A stretch of DNA of 53,376 bases from Syntrophobacterales bacterium (GTDB lineage: Bacteria; Desulfobacterota; Desulfobaccia; Desulfobaccales; 0-14-0-80-60-11). Location: NCBI GenBank assembly GCA_020060385.1, contig JAGVAH010000039.1:1-53376 (forward strand). The letters are read 5' to 3'. The notes beneath the pieces were generated by a model that did not search any database, was not told where the DNA came from, and saw only the letters and a program-made list of their open reading frames with translations. Below, one piece after another: positions 8,932-17,303 of this stretch. The position numbers and the translations under genes are program-made. The number at the start of each line of letters is the position of its first letter. Positions within the stretch are counted from its first letter, which is position 1.

Positions 8932-9165
8932 TTAAAAGTCCTCGCCGTCCTCCATGATGGCCTTGTTGATGAATTTATAGAGGCTGCCGATCCATTCCAG
9001 TTCGTTTTCCAGCTCCGAGTTGGCGAAGATCCATTCGCCTTCCCGGTCCTTGGCGATGACCACGATCTCTTCGATGTCGTCCAGGTCCGTATAGAATTTC
9101 TCGATGACCTCCTTCACGGAACGTTTGGCGCGGGCAAAGGGAATAATGTTTTTTTTCATGCTCAT
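8932..9165 (-). CDS. small conserved-looking hypothetical protein
   Basis: A 77-residue acidic protein that I do not recognise. It begins MSMKKNIIPFARAKRSVKEV and contains a mixed alpha/beta pattern with IEEIVVIAKDREGEWIFAN, suggesting a small two-strand unit, and an acidic C-terminus. There is no membrane segment or signal peptide. It runs into a strong terminator and its codon use is like its neighbours, so it is probably a real gene. ATG 9165 or ATG 9159 could be the start; the ribosome-binding site is weak. Confidence 0.65.
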   Translation of the reverse strand: MSMKKNIIPFARAKRSVKEVIEKFYTDLDDIEEIVVIAKDREGEWIFANSELENELEWIGSLYKFINKAIMEDGEDF

Positions 9166-9240
9166 TGCGGCGGATTACCAACAACCCGTCATCCTCCAGT
9201 ATTGAAATTTCCCCTAGGGATGGAAGTGGTGATACCTCAT

Positions 9241-9401
9241 GCAAAAGGGGGGTTTCCGCCATTCTGAGGGCGGGGAGCCACCGAAGAATCTCATTTCTGG
9301 TGGCCCAGCCTTGTCAGGCCGGGGGGAAAAATTCGCACCGGCTGGAAAGCCTGGGCCACCAGCTCCTTCGATTCCCTCAGGATGACCAAAAGGGGTTTTG
9401 C
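9241..9401. repeat. dispersed palindromic element, CATTCTGA family (long form)
   Basis: Begins CCATTCTGAGGG and ends CCCTCAGGATGACC, with GAAGAATCT in the left half and an inner inverted pair TGGTGGCCCAG / CTGGGCCACCA. Related copies are at 13648-13712, 16891-17031 and 46809-46880. Confidence 0.7.
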
Positions 9402-9419
9402 GGTACCATCTCCAATAAA

Positions 9420-10241
9420 TTAATTTTTTCCGGAATGGGTCAAAAAATCAATGATTATTTCGTTGACCACGCCGGCGGCCTCTTCCTGGGGCGCGTGCCC
9501 CACCTGGTGGAGGATCAGGGGCGGCCGGGCCAGATGGGGCAGGCGGGCCTCCACCCATTTAGCCTGGCGCACCGGCAGGATGCGGTCCTCCTGACCCCAG
9601 ATAAGGACCACGGGTTGGTGAATTTTTTGGAGCAGGGCCTCGATTTCCGGCAGAGGAGGGATCTGCAGCTGTTGGCAGAAGCTCCTGAAGGCCAGGCGCC
9701 GGGGCAACTCTCGTAAGGGGCGGGCGTATCCGGCCACCACCTCCGGGGTGATGAGTTCCCGGCGATGGTAGGCCAGGCGCACGGCCCAAGGGATGATCCA
9801 GGGACCCATCAAGGCTGCGGTCAGTCCCCCCAGTACCGGCAGGCGCAGGGGGTAGAAGATCCAGGGCATCCGGGTCAGGGCTACGGCCGGGTCCAGGAGG
9901 ATGAGGGCCTTAACCCGTTCCGGGTAATCCCGGGCCAGCATCAGGGCCAGGCTGCCCCCCAGGCAATTGCCGGCCACGGTCGCTTGGCGGATGCCGTGGA
10001 GTTCCAAGAAATCGTTCAGGCCCCGGGTCAGAGTCTCCAAGCGGTAATCCCCGTCCCTGGGGGCGGGGGAGTAGCCGTGGGCCGGCAGGTCCGGGGCCAG
10101 CACCCGGAATTGCTTTCCCAGGGGCAGCAGGTTCCCCCGGAAGGAAAAACTGGAAGCTCCCAGGCCGTGGATGAGGAGAAGGGGAGGGCCATCCCCCTGT
10201 TTTTCACAGTGCCAAGTCCTGGGGTCGACTATCTGGGCCAT
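9420..10241 (-). CDS. alpha/beta hydrolase with Cys at the nucleophile position
   Basis: A 273-residue alpha/beta-hydrolase-fold protein. The oxyanion motif HGLG is at residues 25-28. The nucleophile elbow reads GNCLGG, with Cys93 where the family normally has Ser (GxSxG). The acid is Asp219 in GQEDRILP and the base His249 in VGHAPQEE, so the rest of the triad is present. Cys nucleophiles occur in dienelactone hydrolases, but the rest of this sequence looks like the 2-hydroxymuconate-hydrolase/haloperoxidase branch. The substrate cannot be named. No signal peptide. It is a single gene, divergent from the HD-GYP gene 590 bases away. Confidence 0.88.
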   Translation of the reverse strand: MAQIVDPRTWHCEKQGDGPPLLLIHGLGASSFSFRGNLLPLGKQFRVLAPDLPAHGYSPAPRDGDYRLETLTRGLNDFLELHGIRQATVAGNCLGGSLALMLARDYPERVKALILLDPAVALTRMPWIFYPLRLPVLGGLTAALMGPWIIPWAVRLAYHRRELITPEVVAGYARPLRELPRRLAFRSFCQQLQIPPLPEIEALLQKIHQPVVLIWGQEDRILPVRQAKWVEARLPHLARPPLILHQVGHAPQEEAAGVVNEIIIDFLTHSGKN

Positions 10242-10833
10242 GTCCGGGATGGGGGTTGAGGATCATAGGAAAATTTTATAAGGATTCTATCAGGTTTTGT
10301 ACTGGGTGGATACAGCAAAAATCCTGGTTCCGCCAGGTTTATCAGCCTCCCCCTGGAGGGCGCTGGCCCCAGATGGTCTATCCCCAGGGAAACGCTTCCT
10401 GCCCCTCTTTCTGCACCCGGCGATCCTTAACCCGGCCATCAATGTTCGCGCAGTCTTTCCCAGGCGTTGCCTCTGGCGGGTTATGGTCCTGGCTCTCACG
10501 AGATTAATTGCTCATCCGGCAACCCGGCAAAAAAAATCTTAATATAACTTAGTTACACACCGATATTGTTGATTAGAGATATTTCCATCTTTGGGGTTTT
10601 AGTTTGCCCGCATTTTTTCTGTTGAGGAATTTATGGATTTGGCCGCAGGATTAGGAGGTTATATCAATTGAGCACGATTGCCGGGCGTGGAAGCAGCGGC
10701 CAGGAATCAGGCATGGGCAACAAGAGGAGAACAAATTTGACAGGGAAGAAAAAGGGGTACCATGCTATTGATTAATTATTTTGCCGTCTCCCCCTTGCCA
10801 AAAAATTGGGGACAGGCTTCGCAGGAGAGCTGA
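10242..10833. other. 592-base spacer between divergent genes
   Basis: I see no convincing gene here. The right half, from about 10540, is AT-rich and must hold the HD-GYP promoter. AGGAGG at 10653-10658 precedes a TTG-initiated 35-codon frame (10668-10775) with no recognisable product. A TTGACA at 10737-10742 lacks a good -10 partner. Confidence 0.5.
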
Positions 10834-12120
10834 ATGTTGCATCGGGGAAGAATATATCTGCCATTAAATCCCGAGAAATTAAGATCCGGTGACGTAGTGA
10901 ATTTCAATGTCTACGTCAAAGAAGATAATCCGGGGCCAGAGAAACCGGAGTATTCGCTCTTTTGCCGGCGGGGAGAAGTCTTTAAGCCGGGGCATTTGGC
11001 CAGGATAAAATTTAATCACATTAACTCTGTCTATTATCACCGCCGGGATAAAGATCAAGTGGAGTATTATCTTGATCCAGATTTTACCCTCGTGGGAGAT
11101 TTGCAATTCCTCAAGCAGAAGAAAAGGTTGGGCGCGACGCTGGTACCCAAAGAAGATGTCTTTCTTCCCCTATCTGTTAAAAATATACAATTGGGAATGA
11201 GAGTAAATTTTGACGTCTTTGTGAAATATAAAAATATTGGGAAGATGGATTATAGTTATAAAATCCTTATTGTGGCGGGGGAGGTATGGGAGTTTGCATT
11301 AATTGAAGATCTGAAAGAAAAAAACATTAATTTTATTTATTTTCGTGAGCAAGATGAGGCTAAGGTACTTAATTACCTTTATTATAATATAGATCTAATA
11401 TTGGAAAGCAAAAGATTAATATCTGTTAAAAAGGCAGAACTAATCTATAATATTGCTCTCCTGTGGACGCGACGTTTTTATTGTGGGACCCATATTAGGA
11501 CTCCGGAAGAAATGGCAGAAGGTTTTAAGCTAGTTGGTTATTTGTTGAACACCCTTAATCAGGATGAGTATCATCGCCAATGGCTTCAGGAAATCCGCCG
11601 ATATGGGGACAAATTGCATGCCCACAGCTTAAATGTCTGCATCCTGGGACTGGCCTTTACCAAGTATCTCGGCTGGCAGGATGAGGACATAATGGAATTT
11701 GCGCAAGGAGCCTTACTGCACGACCTGGGTATGATTGAAATTCCATCGGCCATATTAAATAAGCCAGGTCGCCTATCGAAAGTAGAAAGGCAATTAATAG
11801 AAAAGCATCCTAAGAATAGTTGTCTGATTATCAAGGAAATAGCGCCTCTAAGTTTAAATTCCATGGTGATGATTTTTCAGCATCACGAAATGGGTGATGG
11901 TTCCGGGTATACCCAGGGCCTCAAGCTGCCCTTGATCAGTCCCTGGGCGCGGATCTTGCGGATCATCGATAGTTATGAAGCAATGATATCGAATCGCAGT
12001 TGGCGGGACAGATTTGACTCCGTGGACGCGTTGCAGGAAATGAGCAAAGATTGGTCGAATAGAGGCGTTTTCGATGCCGACTATCTGATAGATTTTATTA
12101 AATTTTTATCCGGGAAGTGA
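10834..12120 (+). CDS. HD-GYP domain protein with duplicated N-terminal module
   Basis: Probable cyclic di-GMP phosphodiesterase-family protein of 428 residues. Two copies of an N-terminal beta-rich module (about residues 8-85, LPLNPEKLRSGDVVNFNVYVK, and 110-190, LPLSVKNIQLGMRVNFDVFVK) precede the HD-GYP domain. HD is in LLHDLGM near 296, the HP pair in EKHPKN, and the second motif in QHHEMGDGSGYTQGL near 350, so GYP reads GYT and the Lys of HDxGK is Met. Catalytic activity is uncertain. GC content is far below that of its neighbours, suggesting transfer. The ribosome-binding site GGAGAGC precedes ATG. It converges on a paralogue at 12203-13351. Confidence 0.87.
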   Translation: MLHRGRIYLPLNPEKLRSGDVVNFNVYVKEDNPGPEKPEYSLFCRRGEVFKPGHLARIKFNHINSVYYHRRDKDQVEYYLDPDFTLVGDLQFLKQKKRLGATLVPKEDVFLPLSVKNIQLGMRVNFDVFVKYKNIGKMDYSYKILIVAGEVWEFALIEDLKEKNINFIYFREQDEAKVLNYLYYNIDLILESKRLISVKKAELIYNIALLWTRRFYCGTHIRTPEEMAEGFKLVGYLLNTLNQDEYHRQWLQEIRRYGDKLHAHSLNVCILGLAFTKYLGWQDEDIMEFAQGALLHDLGMIEIPSAILNKPGRLSKVERQLIEKHPKNSCLIIKEIAPLSLNSMVMIFQHHEMGDGSGYTQGLKLPLISPWARILRIIDSYEAMISNRSWRDRFDSVDALQEMSKDWSNRGVFDADYLIDFIKFLSGK

Positions 12121-12202
12121 CAACTGCGCCGGAAGATTTAAGAAGCAGCCCTTCTCCCCAATCTCCAAAGGCCCCCCGGGGAAGATCCCGGTTCCCTCCA
12201 CC

Positions 12203-13351
12203 CTAGGCGCTCTTCTTGGCTCCCGGGGAGTAGCCAGCCAGGAAACCGATGAATGCCTTTAAGTATTGGTAATCGTACACCTTGCTTTTCTCCCAATGCT
12301 GGCGCATGGTCCACAACGCCTCCTTGGGAGGGAGGGGCGGATGCCAGGGGCGTTCGGAGGTCAATTCTTCGTAACTGTCAATGATGCGCATGATCCGGGC
12401 CCAGGTGGGAATGGCGCTCAGCTTCAGGCCTTCCGGGTAGCCGGAGCCATCGCCGTTTTCATGGTGGCGCAGCACCATCTGCAAAGCCTCCCAGGGAATA
12501 TGGGAAAAACTTTGCAACATCCGGAACCCCTCGATGGTATGGCGCTGCATCTTGGCCAGATCGTCTTCATTGGGCCCTTCTTCCTTGGCGAATAACTCCC
12601 GGGGCAGGCGAGCATAGCCGATATCATGGATCAGGGCCCCCAGGCCGAAGTTCCGGGCCTTATCTGGGGGCCACCTTAAATAATTGGTAAAGGCCAGGCC
12701 CAGGATGCAGCAATTAATGGAATGGGTGTAGATGAAAAAGTCCTGTTTCCTGAGCTCCAGTAACAGCAAGGAATTGTAACTGGTGTTTTTAACGGCCCCC
12801 AATAAATCATCCACCAGGGATAAAGCCAGGTTGATCTGCTTGCCGGTGCGGTTCTTTTCGGCTGTAAAGAAGTGCAGGATCCACACCTGGGTGGCGTCGC
12901 AGACGCGCTGGGCCTTCTCCAATTCGCTATAATTTTCATCCTTTAAGAAGCTTTCCAGATGGCCCTGCAGATAGGTAAAGACCTGGTCCACCTCCTCTAA
13001 GGAGAAATAAAGCCACTGGATGTGCAATTTCTCCAGTTTCCGGTACCAATCTTCCTGGAACTTGTCTCCGGGGGCGCAGCAGCGGACAATCTTGGGCTCG
13101 GAGCTCCCTTTGCCTATCGTTTTCAGATAAAGGTCGAAGGTTACCGGTTTTCCCACCCGCACACTTCTTAAGGGCAAAGGGGCATATTGCTCCGCCTCCT
13201 TGGTGAGCACGGAGGCGATGACTTCACAAGACTGCATATCTTTACTAAAGAAAGTAGACATATGTTTTTTACCGAGATTCTGCAGCCCTCGAAGTCCCTG
13301 CAGAAAGAAATGGTTTGCGCGGCTCTTTTCTAAGTTTAATCTCCTGAGCAT
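12203..13351 (-). CDS. HD-GYP domain protein, single N-terminal module
   Basis: A 382-residue paralogue of the convergent neighbour. It has one N-terminal module (PLPLRSVRVGKPVTFDLYLK, about residues 55-130) and an HD-GYP domain with LIHDIGY near residue 239 and LRHHENGDGSGYPEGL near 290. The GYP motif is intact, the metal-binding His and Asp are present, and Lys of HDxGK is Tyr. Probably a cyclic di-GMP hydrolase. ATG 13351 opens an unusual basic leader; ATG 13261 is an alternative start. GC content is typical of the chromosome, unlike the partner. Confidence 0.88.
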   Translation of the reverse strand: MLRRLNLEKSRANHFFLQGLRGLQNLGKKHMSTFFSKDMQSCEVIASVLTKEAEQYAPLPLRSVRVGKPVTFDLYLKTIGKGSSEPKIVRCCAPGDKFQEDWYRKLEKLHIQWLYFSLEEVDQVFTYLQGHLESFLKDENYSELEKAQRVCDATQVWILHFFTAEKNRTGKQINLALSLVDDLLGAVKNTSYNSLLLLELRKQDFFIYTHSINCCILGLAFTNYLRWPPDKARNFGLGALIHDIGYARLPRELFAKEEGPNEDDLAKMQRHTIEGFRMLQSFSHIPWEALQMVLRHHENGDGSGYPEGLKLSAIPTWARIMRIIDSYEELTSERPWHPPLPPKEALWTMRQHWEKSKVYDYQYLKAFIGFLAGYSPGAKKSA

Positions 13352-13843
13352 TTTTTCTCAAAAATAATTTTGGCCCCGGGATAGTTGTCTTAAAGATTTT
13401 CTGTTGCCCTCATCTTGCCAGCAAATGCTTAGTTAATCAGTTACTTATGCACTTCTTGGAGGGTGCTTTTCCCTCCTTCGTGCGGCCTGTTGCTATTTTT
13501 CCCCTCGATTTCTGGAAAATATCAGGTTTTCCCTGAGGGAAAAACCAACAAGTTACCGATTGTTTATGAAGAAATTCTCCCTTATGTTTGCCGCAGCGGG
13601 GAAAACCCCTTGGGGGAAGACTGGAAGATATTGAACCTATTTTTCTTGTCACCCTGAGCCGCAGGGGAAGGGTCTAGTATTTGAAAATACTAGATTCTTC
13701 GCTCATAATGATAATTTGGGAAATATGAGGTTGTGCAATAGCTTCTAGGGACCATAGCGGGCTGCTTGAGGGGTTAAGAAGTATGGGGAAGCGATGATGC
13801 AGGTGTCAACCGACAGGTGGCGCATTCCCCGGGAAAGAGTTTA
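13352..13843. other. 492-base spacer between divergent genes
   Basis: Holds the start regions of the HD-GYP gene (minus) and the lytic transglycosylase (plus). It contains one palindromic element at 13648-13712. Short open frames here show no family features, and I identify no RNA gene. Confidence 0.5.
13648..13712. repeat. dispersed palindromic element, CATTCTGA family (short copy)
   Basis: Left end GTCACCCTGAG, an inner perfect pair CTAGTATTT/AAATACTAG, then ATTCTTCGCTCATAATGAT. A diverged copy of the family at 16891-17031. Confidence 0.6.
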
Positions 13844-15196
13844 ATGAAGATGCAGATGTGGGTAATAGTTGCCTGTTTGCTGCTTTTGGCGGGTTGTGGG
13901 GGAGCCAGGGGGTACCGGGGCCATTTTTACCAGGATGCCCCCGTGTGCCCGGTGGAAGATGCCTCCAAGGCCGATGAGTTGAGCGCCCAACATCTGGAAG
14001 AGCTTTACGCCAAAAGCGGCATTGCCGGCAGGGACCCAAGCCTGGAAGCTGAACTGAAGAAATGGGAGCATCAATCCAAATTTAACATGCCCATCCAGAT
14101 GAACAAACAGGTGCGGGCTTACCTCACCTATTTCTCCACGGACCGCAAAAAGATCATCGCCTGCCAACTGGCCCGCTCCACCCGCTACCTCCCCATGATC
14201 AAGGGCATCTTTCAAGATTATGGACTCCCGGAAGACCTGGCCTATCTGGCCATGATCGAAAGCGGCTTCAACCCCCGGGCACGGTCGCACGCCGGGGCCG
14301 TTGGCCTGTGGCAGTTCATCAAACCCACCGGCCAGCGCTACGGCCTGGCCATCAACAACCAGGTGGACGAGCGCCTGGACCCCGAGAAATCCACCCGCGC
14401 GGCCGCCAGATATCTCCGGGACCTGTACAAGCAGTTTGGGTCCTGGTATCTGGCCGCCGCCAGCTATAATTGCGGGGAGAGACGGGTGCAGCGGAAGTTG
14501 AACCACAGCCGGAATAAGAACTTTTGGGAACTATCCGCCAACAAGTGTCTTCCCAATGAGACCCAGAATTATGTGCCCCAGATGATTGCCGCCATCATCA
14601 TTGCCAAGAACCCCCAAAAGTTTGGTTTCACCGATGTGCCCTATCAGCAACCCTTGAGTAGGGGTGACTGGGAGATGGCAGAGTCGGGAAAAGAAAAACC
14701 CCTGGCCCGGGCGGGAATTTTGGGGGGGACCGCAAGTGTGCCTCCTCCGAAAAGCGGCCGGTCGTCCGTTGCGCCGGAAAGGAGTCGACCGTCCCCCCTG
14801 GCCGCCAAAGAAGAGAAAGACATCCCCAGAAAATTAAAATCTCCTGACCCGAAAAAGATCCGCTTAGCCCAGGGAAAGGGAAGAACCCAGGTGGCCCAGG
14901 CCGGGCACAAGGGGGATGGGGAAATCTATCAGGGTTCCCTAGTCGGGGCCCCCACCCCCCGGGGCCAGCATAAAGCCGTCAAGTCGGCCGCCATTAAATC
15001 CCATAAGAAAAAAACCCACCTGGCGGCCAAAACCGGTAAAGGCAAGAAACGATCTGTTGCCAGAGTGACCAAGAAAGGTGGAGTCAAGTATAGCAAGGCC
15101 AAGGGCCACCAGAAGCGAAGCTCCAGCCACCGGCCCCCCCGAGAAGCCAAAAAGAAAACCAGATCCAAAAAACTGGTCCTGTCCCAGACCCATTGA
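13844..15196 (+). CDS. membrane-bound lytic transglycosylase (MltD-like) with basic tail
   Basis: Peptidoglycan-cleaving lytic transglycosylase, about 450 residues. ATG 13844 gives a lipoprotein signal ending LLLLAGCGG, so it is probably anchored in the outer membrane. The SLT domain has LAMIESGFNPRARS (catalytic Glu near 138), GAVGLWQFIKPTG, LDPEKSTRAAARYLRDLY and AAASYNCGERRV. Family members usually end in LysM repeats. Here the last 170 residues are a Lys/Arg/Ser/Pro-rich tail without LysM, ending KKKTRSKKLVLSQTH. The tail may bind anionic wall polymers; that is inference. Confidence 0.9.
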   Translation: MKMQMWVIVACLLLLAGCGGARGYRGHFYQDAPVCPVEDASKADELSAQHLEELYAKSGIAGRDPSLEAELKKWEHQSKFNMPIQMNKQVRAYLTYFSTDRKKIIACQLARSTRYLPMIKGIFQDYGLPEDLAYLAMIESGFNPRARSHAGAVGLWQFIKPTGQRYGLAINNQVDERLDPEKSTRAAARYLRDLYKQFGSWYLAAASYNCGERRVQRKLNHSRNKNFWELSANKCLPNETQNYVPQMIAAIIIAKNPQKFGFTDVPYQQPLSRGDWEMAESGKEKPLARAGILGGTASVPPPKSGRSSVAPERSRPSPLAAKEEKDIPRKLKSPDPKKIRLAQGKGRTQVAQAGHKGDGEIYQGSLVGAPTPRGQHKAVKSAAIKSHKKKTHLAAKTGKGKKRSVARVTKKGGVKYSKAKGHQKRSSSHRPPREAKKKTRSKKLVLSQTH

Positions 15197-15468
15197 GGGC
15201 CAGGACATGCCCGGGACGATAATTCTGTGGCCGCAGCCCGGTGCCCAGGCAGAATGGAGTCTGGGAGCCCGCGGCTTTCCTGCCTCCATCGCCGCCGTTA
15301 ACATCCGAATAATTCAAGAGATAATCGTTTGATCAATCCTGGGCAGGGGAGGGGAGCCGGGGGATGACGGAGGGACCAGGGGGAGAGGGTGGATGGTCAA
15401 GGCTGAACCAGTCACTTCACCATGACCGGTTGATTTCCCTGCTTCGGCCGGGGATAATAAAAATAATC

Positions 15469-16110
15469 ATGAGTCTGCAGGTGTGCGAAACTTTTAGCAG
15501 CCTCCTGGGAGAATCCACCCTGGCCGGGCTGCCCGCCTTTTTCATCCGGCTTACGGGCTGTAATCTGCGCTGCGGTTATTGCGACACCACCTATGCCTAC
15601 GAGGGCGGGGTGGAGATGACAGCCCCGGAGTTGCTGGCCGCGGCCAGGTCCCATCCGGCCCGGCGGGTGTTGGTCACCGGCGGCGAACCCCTGCTCCAGG
15701 CCGAGACCCTGCCGCTCCTCTCCTCCCTGGCGGACGCGGGTCTGACGGTGCTACTAGAAACCAACGGGTCTTTGCCCATCCGGGAAGTGGATGCCCGGGT
15801 GCGCCGCATCCTGGATGTGAAGTGCCCGGGTTCCGGCATGGAGTCCCATAACCTGTGGGCAAACCTGGAGCAATTGCATTCCGGGGATGAAGTGAAGTTT
15901 GTCATCACGGATCATGGCGATTTCGTTTGGGCGATGGATATCATTGAGCGCCACCGCCTGGCCGGCCGGGCGCCCCTGCTCATCTCCCCGGTGTTCGGGG
16001 CCATTCCGCCCCGGGAAGTCGCGGCCTGGATTTTAAAGAGCGGCCTGCCCCTGCGCCTGAACCTGCAACTCCATAAATATATCTGGAGCCCGGAGGTGCG
16101 GGGAGTATGA
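15469..16110 (+). CDS. queE: 7-carboxy-7-deazaguanine synthase QueE
   Basis: Radical-SAM enzyme that converts 6-carboxytetrahydropterin to 7-carboxy-7-deazaguanine in queuosine/preQ0 synthesis. The cluster motif is CNLRCGYC (CxxxCxxC, Cys31, Cys35, Cys38), followed by VTGGEPLLQ and the C-terminal LQLHKYIW. ATG 15469 (MSLQVCETFSS) matches the family N-terminus; the frame extends upstream to 15364 but that stretch is not QueE-like. The stop overlaps the queC start in ATGA. Confidence 0.95.
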   Translation: MSLQVCETFSSLLGESTLAGLPAFFIRLTGCNLRCGYCDTTYAYEGGVEMTAPELLAAARSHPARRVLVTGGEPLLQAETLPLLSSLADAGLTVLLETNGSLPIREVDARVRRILDVKCPGSGMESHNLWANLEQLHSGDEVKFVITDHGDFVWAMDIIERHRLAGRAPLLISPVFGAIPPREVAAWILKSGLPLRLNLQLHKYIWSPEVRGV

Positions 16111-16880
16111 AGAGGCGGATGCTGGGAAATGATTTTGGGGGAGGGGGCCAGGGAGAGGAGCACAGGCGAGACGCCTGTGCTCCTGGGCCTCCCCCCGCAA
16201 ATACCCCCCCCAAACCTCTGGCAGTGGTGATGCTCAGCGGGGGCCTGGACAGTTGCGTGACCGCGGCCTGTGCCCGCCGGGATTTTGACCTGGCCCTGTT
16301 CCATGGCAATTACGGCCAGCGCACTGTGGCCCGGGAACTGGCCGCGTTCCGGGCCCTGGCCGCGTTTTTCGGAGTGGACCGGACCCTGGAGGCGGATTTG
16401 GGTTTTCTGGGGCGCTTGGGCCACTCCAGTCTCACAGATCCCGGTTGTCCGGTGCCCACCGGGGAGGAGGAGCCCCCCGGCATCCCCCCCACCTATGTGC
16501 CTTTCCGCAACAGCATCTTCCTGGCCGCGGCCGTGGCCTGGGCCGAGGTGCTTGGCGCCACGGCCGTTTTTGTGGGCGCCAATGTCCTGGACAACCCCGG
16601 GTATCCCGATTGCCGGCCCGAGTATTTTGCCGCCTATAACCGGGTCATCGACCTGGGCACCAGGCCGGAAACCCAAATTACCATCCATACCCCCCTGATC
16701 CACCTGGACAAGGCCGGTATTATCCGTCTGGGCCTGGAGCTGGGCGCGCCCCTGGAACTCACCTGGTCCTGTTATCAAGACGGCGATGCGGCCTGCGGCC
16801 TTTGCTCCTCCTGCCGTTTGCGCCTGAAGGGTTTTGCCGCGGTGGGCATCATCGACCCAATTAAATATCAAAAAATTTAG
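16107..16880 (+). CDS. queC: 7-cyano-7-deazaguanine synthase QueC
   Basis: ATP-dependent ligase that makes preQ0 from 7-carboxy-7-deazaguanine and ammonia. PP-loop SGGLDS begins near residue 44; the zinc site is CYQDGDAACGLCSSC. ATG 16107 overlaps the queE stop and has GGAGGTGCGGGGAGT upstream, so coupling supports it. The first 37 residues are a Gly/Pro-rich extension absent from the family, part of which (HRRDACAP) is encoded by a palindromic repeat. GTG 16224/16227 or ATG 16230 would give a family-like N-terminus. No queD or queF is seen nearby. Confidence 0.94.
   Translation: MKRRMLGNDFGGGGQGEEHRRDACAPGPPPANTPPKPLAVVMLSGGLDSCVTAACARRDFDLALFHGNYGQRTVARELAAFRALAAFFGVDRTLEADLGFLGRLGHSSLTDPGCPVPTGEEEPPGIPPTYVPFRNSIFLAAAVAWAEVLGATAVFVGANVLDNPGYPDCRPEYFAAYNRVIDLGTRPETQITIHTPLIHLDKAGIIRLGLELGAPLELTWSCYQDGDAACGLCSSCRLRLKGFAAVGIIDPIKYQKI
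16156..16184. repeat. palindromic repeat within the 5' end of queC
   Basis: Perfect 13-base arms AGGAGCACAGGCG / CGCCTGTGCTCCT around AGA. It is read in frame as part of the QueC N-terminal extension. Confidence 0.85.
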
Positions 16881-17060
16881 TTCCAAGTTCAGACCTCTGC
16901 GAAAGTCCTCCAACGTGTCATTCTGAGGGAGCGGAGCGACCGAAGAATCTCGTAGTTCCCAGTAGATACGAGATTCTTCACTCCGCTGCGCTCCGTTCAG
17001 AATGACAGAAAAGGGGCTTTCGCAGAGGTCTCAAGTTCCAAGTTCCAGGTTCCCAGTTAA
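16879..17060. repeat. period-7 tandem repeat, AGTTCCA family, split by an inserted element
   Basis: AGTTCCAAGTTC at 16879-16890 and CAAGTTCCAAGTTCCAGG onward from 17032 join in exact heptamer phase if the 141-base palindromic element at 16891-17031 is removed. Confidence 0.85.
16891..17031. mobile_element. 141-bp MITE-like palindromic element, CATTCTGA family
   Basis: Perfect 15-base terminal inverted repeats AGACCTCTGCGAAAG (16891-16905) and CTTTCGCAGAGGTCT (17017-17031). Inside are GTCATTCTGA / TCAGAATGAC, GAAGAATCTCGTA / TACGAGATTCTTC, and GGAGCGGAGCG opposite a related GCGCTCC. It has no coding capacity and could fold into one long hairpin. It interrupts a heptamer array cleanly with no visible target duplication. 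Confidence 0.75.
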
Positions 17061-17092
17061 AGCAGGGTATGCCCGGGGCACCAGGCCCTCAG

Positions 17093-17122
17093 GACGGGGG
17101 CGGGCGGGGACGCCCGCACTAC
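17093..17122. repeat. short GC-rich hairpin
   Basis: GGGCGGGCGGGGACGCCCGC followed by ACTAC, a hairpin similar in style to the other TAGGGCGGGC-type repeats, here between queC and the first dodecin gene. Confidence 0.5.
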
Positions 17123-17165
17123 GACTTCTGCTTAGTCGCAAGATTAACGATCAACCGTGCTCATA

Positions 17166-17194
17166 ACTTTAAACCTTGAACTTTGAACCAGAAC
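17166..17194. repeat. period-7 tandem repeat, TTTGAAC family
   Basis: CTTTAAA, CCTTGAA, CTTTGAA, CCAGAAC: complementary-strand version of the TTCAAAG family, upstream of the dodecin genes. Confidence 0.75.
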
Positions 17195-17303
17195 TTGCAT
17201 CCCGGATAATCGAACTTATTATAAGGGTAACCTGGGGCTGGGGGTCGCCGCAACCGAACTCTGGGCGGTGGCTCTGGACCCGATCACCAAAAGGAGGCGA
17301 GTT

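Noticed and set aside
9165-9716. 183-codon plus-strand frame through the palindromic element
   Set aside because: Runs antisense into the alpha/beta hydrolase gene and through a repeat; no family features.
10256-10507. Plus-strand frame upstream of the HD-GYP gene
   Set aside because: Pro/Arg/Ser-rich composition, no ribosome-binding site, no family resemblance.
10668-10775. TTG-initiated 35-codon frame after a perfect AGGAGG
   Set aside because: Too short and without recognisable features; kept only as a remark in the spacer entry.
15197-15468. Possible preQ1 riboswitch ahead of queE
   Set aside because: No preQ1 aptamer-like pseudoknot with an A-rich tail was recognised by eye.
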